A stretch of DNA of 64,000 nt from Sphingobacteriaceae bacterium. GTDB lineage: Bacteria; Bacteroidota; Bacteroidia; Sphingobacteriales; Sphingobacteriaceae. Under the pieces are notes generated by a model that did no database searches, had not been told where the DNA came from, and worked only from the letters and a program-made list of their open reading frames with translations. The stretch spans positions 62,001 to 126,000 of the forward strand of contig CAHJWG010000005.1 in assembly GCA_903642215.1 (NCBI GenBank), in the 5' to 3' direction. This document shows, one piece after another, positions 60,608 to 64,000 of the stretch (position 1 is the first letter of the stretch; each line of letters begins with the position of its first letter). Made by a program: the position numbers and the translations under genes.

Positions 60608-61730
60608 AATAATTAATAACCTGTTCTTCTAATTCAGCAGGGATTTCACGCCATTGGTATTTTTGGTTACGGAGTTGCGGTTCAAAGCCTGCTTCTAAAA
60701 TAGCATCCTGTATGCCTTTTGCTGTAAAACGATGCGGCGCACCGGCAGCAGATACAACGTTTTCTTCAATCATAATCGAACCAAAATCATTGGCACCGGC
60801 TTGTAAACAAATTTGCGCAACCTGTTTGCCGACCGTTAACCACGAAGCCTGAATATTTTTAATATTCGGCAGCATAATTCTGCTCAAAGCAATCATCCGG
60901 ATATATTCATTACCACTTACATTGTTGGTAATGCCGCGAACTTTCCTTAATAAAGTTCCGTCGTCTTGAAACGGCCAGGGGATAAAAGCTACAAAACCGT
61001 AAGCATCTACAGGTTTTTCGGCTTGCACTTCGCGTATCCAAACCAAATGTTCAAAGCGTTCTTCCAAAGTTTCTACATGGCCAAACATCATGGTGGCTGA
61101 TGAAGGCAAATTCAATTGATGGGCGGCACGCATCACTTCCAGCCATTCTTTTCCGCCGCATTTTCCTTTTGAAATCAATCTGCGAACACGATCATTCAAA
61201 ATTTCCGCACCTGCTCCCGGAAGCGAATCTAAACCTGCTTCTCTTAAGGCCGTTAAAACTTCGGTATGTGTTAGTTTGTCCAGCTTGGCAATGTGTGCAA
61301 TTTCGGGCGGACCTAAAGAATGTAGTTTTAAATCGGGATATAATTTTTTTAATTCTGAAAATAAATCAACATAAAACTTTAAACCTAAATCAGGGTGATG
61401 GCCGCCTTGCAGCAATAACTGGTCGCCGCCCAAACGAAAAGTTTCTTCTATTTTTTGTTTATAAGTTGATAGATCAGTGATATAACTATCTTCATGTCCC
61501 GGCCTGCGGAAAAAATTACAGAACTTGCAATTGGCAATACAAACGTTGGTGGTGTTTACATTACGGTCAATTTGCCAGGTAACTTTACCATGCGGAACCT
61601 GAAGTTTGCGTAACTCGTTCGCCGTAAACATCAGTTCGGCGGTAGAAGCATTATTGTAAAGAAAAAGGCCTTCTTCAAGGGTTAAAAATTTAAATTGAAG
61701 GGCGCGGTCTAACAGTTCTGCTGTATTCAT
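60606..61730 (-). CDS. mqnC: Cyclic dehypoxanthine futalosine synthase (menaquinone, futalosine route)
   Basis: 374 residues of the radical SAM MqnC/MqnE/CofH group. The cluster motif is NTTNVCIANCKFCNFFRRPG (CxxxCxxC, about residues 63-70). The sequence GGDQLLLQGGHHPDLGLKFY is diagnostic of MqnC, which cyclises dehypoxanthine futalosine on the way to menaquinone. SLGPPEIAHIAK and AYGFVAFIPWPFQDDGT are also typical. Menaquinone would serve the Complex I encoded at the left edge. The predicted -7 box TACCTTTG is 4 nt before the ATG. The stop lies in a dispersed word. Confidence 0.92.
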   Translation of the reverse strand: MNTAELLDRALQFKFLTLEEGLFLYNNASTAELMFTANELRKLQVPHGKVTWQIDRNVNTTNVCIANCKFCNFFRRPGHEDSYITDLSTYKQKIEETFRLGGDQLLLQGGHHPDLGLKFYVDLFSELKKLYPDLKLHSLGPPEIAHIAKLDKLTHTEVLTALREAGLDSLPGAGAEILNDRVRRLISKGKCGGKEWLEVMRAAHQLNLPSSATMMFGHVETLEERFEHLVWIREVQAEKPVDAYGFVAFIPWPFQDDGTLLRKVRGITNNVSGNEYIRMIALSRIMLPNIKNIQASWLTVGKQVAQICLQAGANDFGSIMIEENVVSAAGAPHRFTAKGIQDAILEAGFEPQLRNQKYQWREIPAELEEQVINY

Positions 61731-61734
61731 ACAA

Positions 61735-61742
61735 CAAAGGTA
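61735..61742 (-). promoter_or_regulatory. Predicted -7 box (TACCTTTG) of mqnC
   Basis: Perfect TAnnTTTG on the minus strand, 4 nt before the ATG. Confidence 0.5.
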
Positions 61743-61791
61743 GCTATCGGTAAACAGTTATTAGCTTTCAGCTGTCAAATGTTAGCCATAA

Positions 61792-61813
61792 TTTAGGTTG
61801 ATAAAAGAAGCAT
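61792..61813 (+). repeat. Dispersed word with TTTAGG arm
   Basis: TTTAGGTTGA then TAAAAGAAGCAT. Confidence 0.8.
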
Positions 61814-61818
61814 TTTGT

Positions 61819-61901
61819 TCTCATCTTAAACTTGTTTCAAAATCTCTCGTGGAAAGCTTCTTTATCAATCCTGAGAGATCCTGAAACAAGTTCAGGATGA
61901 C
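61819..61901. repeat. REP-like inverted repeat between two dispersed words
   Basis: Right arm 61873-61901 carries CCTGAAACAAGTTCAGG; the left arm (61819-61848) is a degraded inverse. It is flanked by dispersed words at 61792-61813 and 61923-61944 in the same orientation. Confidence 0.75.
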
Positions 61902-61922
61902 AAAACCTGATTCAATATAAAT

Positions 61923-61944
61923 TTTTAGGTGATAAAAGAAGCAT
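61923..61944 (+). repeat. Dispersed word with TTTTAGG arm
   Basis: TTTTAGGTGA then TAAAAGAAGCAT. Confidence 0.8.
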
Positions 61945-61994
61945 TAAACTTGTAGTATTCGGATAACTGATTGCTGATAGCCGAAAGCTAATTC

Positions 61995-62399
61995 TTACTT
62001 AATCATTACACCGGGTTTATTTAAAACAGGCAGCCGTATAAAATTAGATTCTACAATACTTTCCGGCAGGAAAATAAATTTTTTATCGAAAATCTGATCG
62101 TTGATATAATAACTTAACCAATACTCGTTGGCTAAACCAAAAGTTTGTTCGTCAATCGGCTCAATCAGCGCAAAACTTTTACCTTCTAATATGGGGAAAA
62201 CATGCCGCAAAGTAGAAGTTTTTACGTCAACGCCATCCTTTTGCCCGTAACCACGCGAAGTAATTAAGGCATTAGTAATCGGCTGATCTTTTAGATTAAT
62301 AAGATAAACATACCATGTTTTACTTTCAGGGTTTTCAGCTTCTAAAGCTACGGCAATCGCTATATCTTCAACTTTATTTTGAGGGAGATCTTTTAACAT
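61995..62399 (-). CDS. Conserved hypothetical protein, 134 residues
   Basis: Cytosolic, no signal peptide or helix. Strand-rich: VEDIAIAVALEAENPESKTW, WYVYLINLKDQPITNALITS and DKKFIFLPESIVESNFIRLP, suggesting a beta-sandwich. No catalytic motif recognised. It lies 41 nt downstream of topA on the same strand and may be cotranscribed. Function unknown. Confidence 0.7.
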   Translation of the reverse strand: MLKDLPQNKVEDIAIAVALEAENPESKTWYVYLINLKDQPITNALITSRGYGQKDGVDVKTSTLRHVFPILEGKSFALIEPIDEQTFGLANEYWLSYYINDQIFDKKFIFLPESIVESNFIRLPVLNKPGVMIK

Positions 62400-62440
62400 T
62401 AAATAAAAAGTATGTTAGTTTTTAGCTAACAAAAGAGAAA

Positions 62441-64000
62441 CTATTTTTTTTTGGCAAAGCTTTTGGCAGGTTTTTTAGGTTCTTTTTCGGCAACCTCGGC
62501 TAAAGCTTTGCAATCCTGGTAAGTTAGTTCTGCGGCTTCTTTTCCTTTCGGGATTTTTACGTTGAGCTTGCCGAATTTAATATATGGTCCCCAACGTCCG
62601 TTTTCAATACGCATGGCAGCGTCTTCATCAAAGGATTTAATCAACTTTTCCGAATCTGCTTGCCGCTTATTTTCAATAATTTCGACACCGGCTTTTTCAT
62701 CCACGTCCAACGGATCAACTCCTTTTGGCAAAGAGTAAAACGTGCTGTTATGCCGGATGTATGGGCCAAACTTGCCAATGGCAACCGTCATGTCCTGATC
62801 TTCAAAAAAACCGATTTTTTTTGGAAGCTTAAATAGTTCCAGGGCTTCTTCCAAAGTAATGGTTTCGATCATTTGTCCGGCCCGTAAACTGGCATAAACA
62901 GGTTTTTCTTCACCTTCCACCGCTTCTCCGATTTGAACAAACGGACCGTAGCGGCCAATCCTAACAGTTATCTTTTTACCGCTTTTCGGGTCGATACCTA
63001 ATTCGCGCTCGCCGCGTGTTCTGTCGGCTGTTTTAATGGTATCTTCAACTTCCTGATGGAAAGGCTCATAAAATTTATGAAGCATTTTAGTCCAGTCTTC
63101 CAAACCTTGTGCAATTTCATCAAACTGTTTTTCTACGCCGGCTGTAAAGTGGAAATCAACAATTCCGTTAAAATGCTGCACTAAAAAATCATTTACCACA
63201 GCACCAATATCCGTTGGGAAAAGTTTTGATTTCTCGGCACCGGTAATTTCCGACTTTTGCTCTTTAACAACTTTTTTATTGATCAGCGATAACACGTGGT
63301 AATTCCGCGGTTTTCCTTCGCGATCTTCCTTCAAAACATAGCCACGGTTTTGTATCGTAGAAATAGTAGGCGCGTAAGTTGATGGCCGGCCGATACCTAA
63401 TTCTTCCAGTTTTTTAACTAAGCTTGCTTCTGTATTTCGGGCAGGCGGGCGTGTAAAGCGTTCCGTTGCATTTAAATCCCGTAAATTAAGCTGCTGGCCT
63501 TTTGATAACGGCGGTAAAATTGCGTTATCGCTGCTGTCATCATTTTTATTTTCCTCTTCTTCGTCGGAAGATTCTAAATAAACCTTTAAAAATCCGTCAA
63601 AACGTAAAACTTCGCCGTTGGCAACCAATTCTTCTTTTCGGGTAGAAATATTAATTTTGGCAGTCGTTTTTTCAAATAACGCTTCACTCATCTGCGAAGC
63701 GATAGAACGTTTCCAAATCAATTCGTACAAACGGACTTCCGCTGTGTCTCCGTCTGTTGTATGCTGGTTAAAATAAGTTGGGCGGATTGCTTCGTGCGCT
63801 TCCTGTGCACCGGCAGATTTTGTTTTATACTTTCTAAAATGATAATATTTTTCACCGTAAGCAGAATTGATTTCTTTGGAAGCAGCTTCCAATGCCGTAT
63901 CTGACAGGTTTACAGAATCCGTCCGCATATAAGTTATTTTGCCGGACTCGTACAAACGTTGTGCTAAAGACATAGTTCTGGAAACCGAAAAACCTAATTT
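62441..64000 (-). CDS. topA: DNA topoisomerase I, C-terminal part (right edge)
   Basis: The frame is open to base 64000 (KLGFSVSRTMSLAQRLYESG), so the gene starts right of the window; about 519 residues visible. The active-site tyrosine is in KITYMRTDSVNLSDTA. Domain continuity follows with AQEAHEAIRPT, RPPARNTEASLVKKLEELGI, GRPSTYAPTISTIQNRGYV and the C-terminal repeats: three GR/GKxGPYI units (IGRYGPFVQIGE, AIGKFGPYIRHN, ENGRWGPYIKFG). There are no zinc-finger cysteines; the tail ends in a lysine-rich KSFAKKK. Relaxes negative supercoils. Confidence 0.96.
   Translation of the reverse strand, partial: KLGFSVSRTMSLAQRLYESGKITYMRTDSVNLSDTALEAASKEINSAYGEKYYHFRKYKTKSAGAQEAHEAIRPTYFNQHTTDGDTAEVRLYELIWKRSIASQMSEALFEKTTAKINISTRKEELVANGEVLRFDGFLKVYLESSDEEEENKNDDSSDNAILPPLSKGQQLNLRDLNATERFTRPPARNTEASLVKKLEELGIGRPSTYAPTISTIQNRGYVLKEDREGKPRNYHVLSLINKKVVKEQKSEITGAEKSKLFPTDIGAVVNDFLVQHFNGIVDFHFTAGVEKQFDEIAQGLEDWTKMLHKFYEPFHQEVEDTIKTADRTRGERELGIDPKSGKKITVRIGRYGPFVQIGEAVEGEEKPVYASLRAGQMIETITLEEALELFKLPKKIGFFEDQDMTVAIGKFGPYIRHNSTFYSLPKGVDPLDVDEKAGVEIIENKRQADSEKLIKSFDEDAAMRIENGRWGPYIKFGKLNVKIPKGKEAAELTYQDCKALAEVAEKEPKKPAKSFAKKK

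Noticed and set aside
1..64000. Search for tRNA, rRNA, tmRNA, CRISPR arrays or phage genes
   Set aside because: No cloverleaf, spacer-repeat array, integrase or structural phage gene was recognised by eye; an automated scan could still find small RNAs.

Overview
The window reads as chromosomal DNA of a Bacteroidota, most likely a sphingobacterium of the Mucilaginibacter/Pedobacter type. The evidence is: promoters of the TAnnTTTG (-7) class, almost no Shine-Dalgarno sequences, MqnC (futalosine menaquinone route), a 635-residue PurF-like protein, DUF4783 next to nadC, a GlmU-like protein next to rpmE and tpiA, many small lipoproteins and outer-membrane proteins, and palindromic intergenic repeats with the core CCGAACTTGTTTCGG. 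No rRNA, tRNA, CRISPR array, phage or intact insertion sequence was seen. Both edges cut genes: nuoL on the left and topA on the right.

Layout. 1-3.9 kb: end of the Complex I operon (nuoL-nuoM-nuoN). 4-6 kb: long PurF-like enzyme, then a palindromic repeat pair. 6-10 kb: LysE exporter, FHS-type sugar transporter plus dCMP deaminase, cmk. 10-14.3 kb: lon, LpxR-like lipid A deacylase, a TPR protein. 14.3-20.2 kb: lipoprotein, gpmI, then the run DUF4783-nadC-plsY-M48 protease-DUF2071. 20.3-31.8 kb: exported thiol peroxidase, ABM-fold lipoprotein, MtfA-like peptidase, YycJ-like MBL nuclease, a GH1/RmlD fusion, carboxylesterase, NUDIX, alpha/beta hydrolase, tandem Usp, MFS transporter. 31.9-37.8 kb: stand-alone cold-shock N-terminal domain, DUF481 protein, small membrane proteins, a molybdopterin-domain protein converging on modABC, pcm. 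37.8-43.8 kb: vanadium haloperoxidase/PAP2 lipoprotein with an outer-membrane partner, smpB, and mntR-mntH (Nramp fused to a Usp domain). 43.8-52.3 kb: Lrp, ung, lysS, acyl-CoA ligase, iscSUA. 52.3-57.4 kb: rpmE2, GlmU-like, tpiA, prmA, mpl, XRE regulator. 57.4-64 kb: YghO-like protein, two ferritin-like exported proteins, mqnC, topA.

The gene content is mainly housekeeping. The unusual signal is at the DNA level: a short non-palindromic word, TAAAARMAGYAT (main forms TAAAAGAAGCAT and TAAAAACAGTAT), occurs about 40 times in 64 kb on both strands. It lies in intergenic DNA, inside CDSs in several reading frames, and strikingly at gene ends, where nine stop codons (TAA, TGA or TAG) lie inside the repeat or its flanking arm. 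Many intergenic copies carry a TTTTTAGGYGR arm just upstream. It behaves like an uptake-sequence or genome-signature word, which I do not know to be described for this phylum. A second pattern is a set of TAnnTTTG boxes placed 4-5 nt before start codons (gpmI, pcm, mqnC, GlmU-like, a 42-residue protein), suggesting leaderless transcripts.
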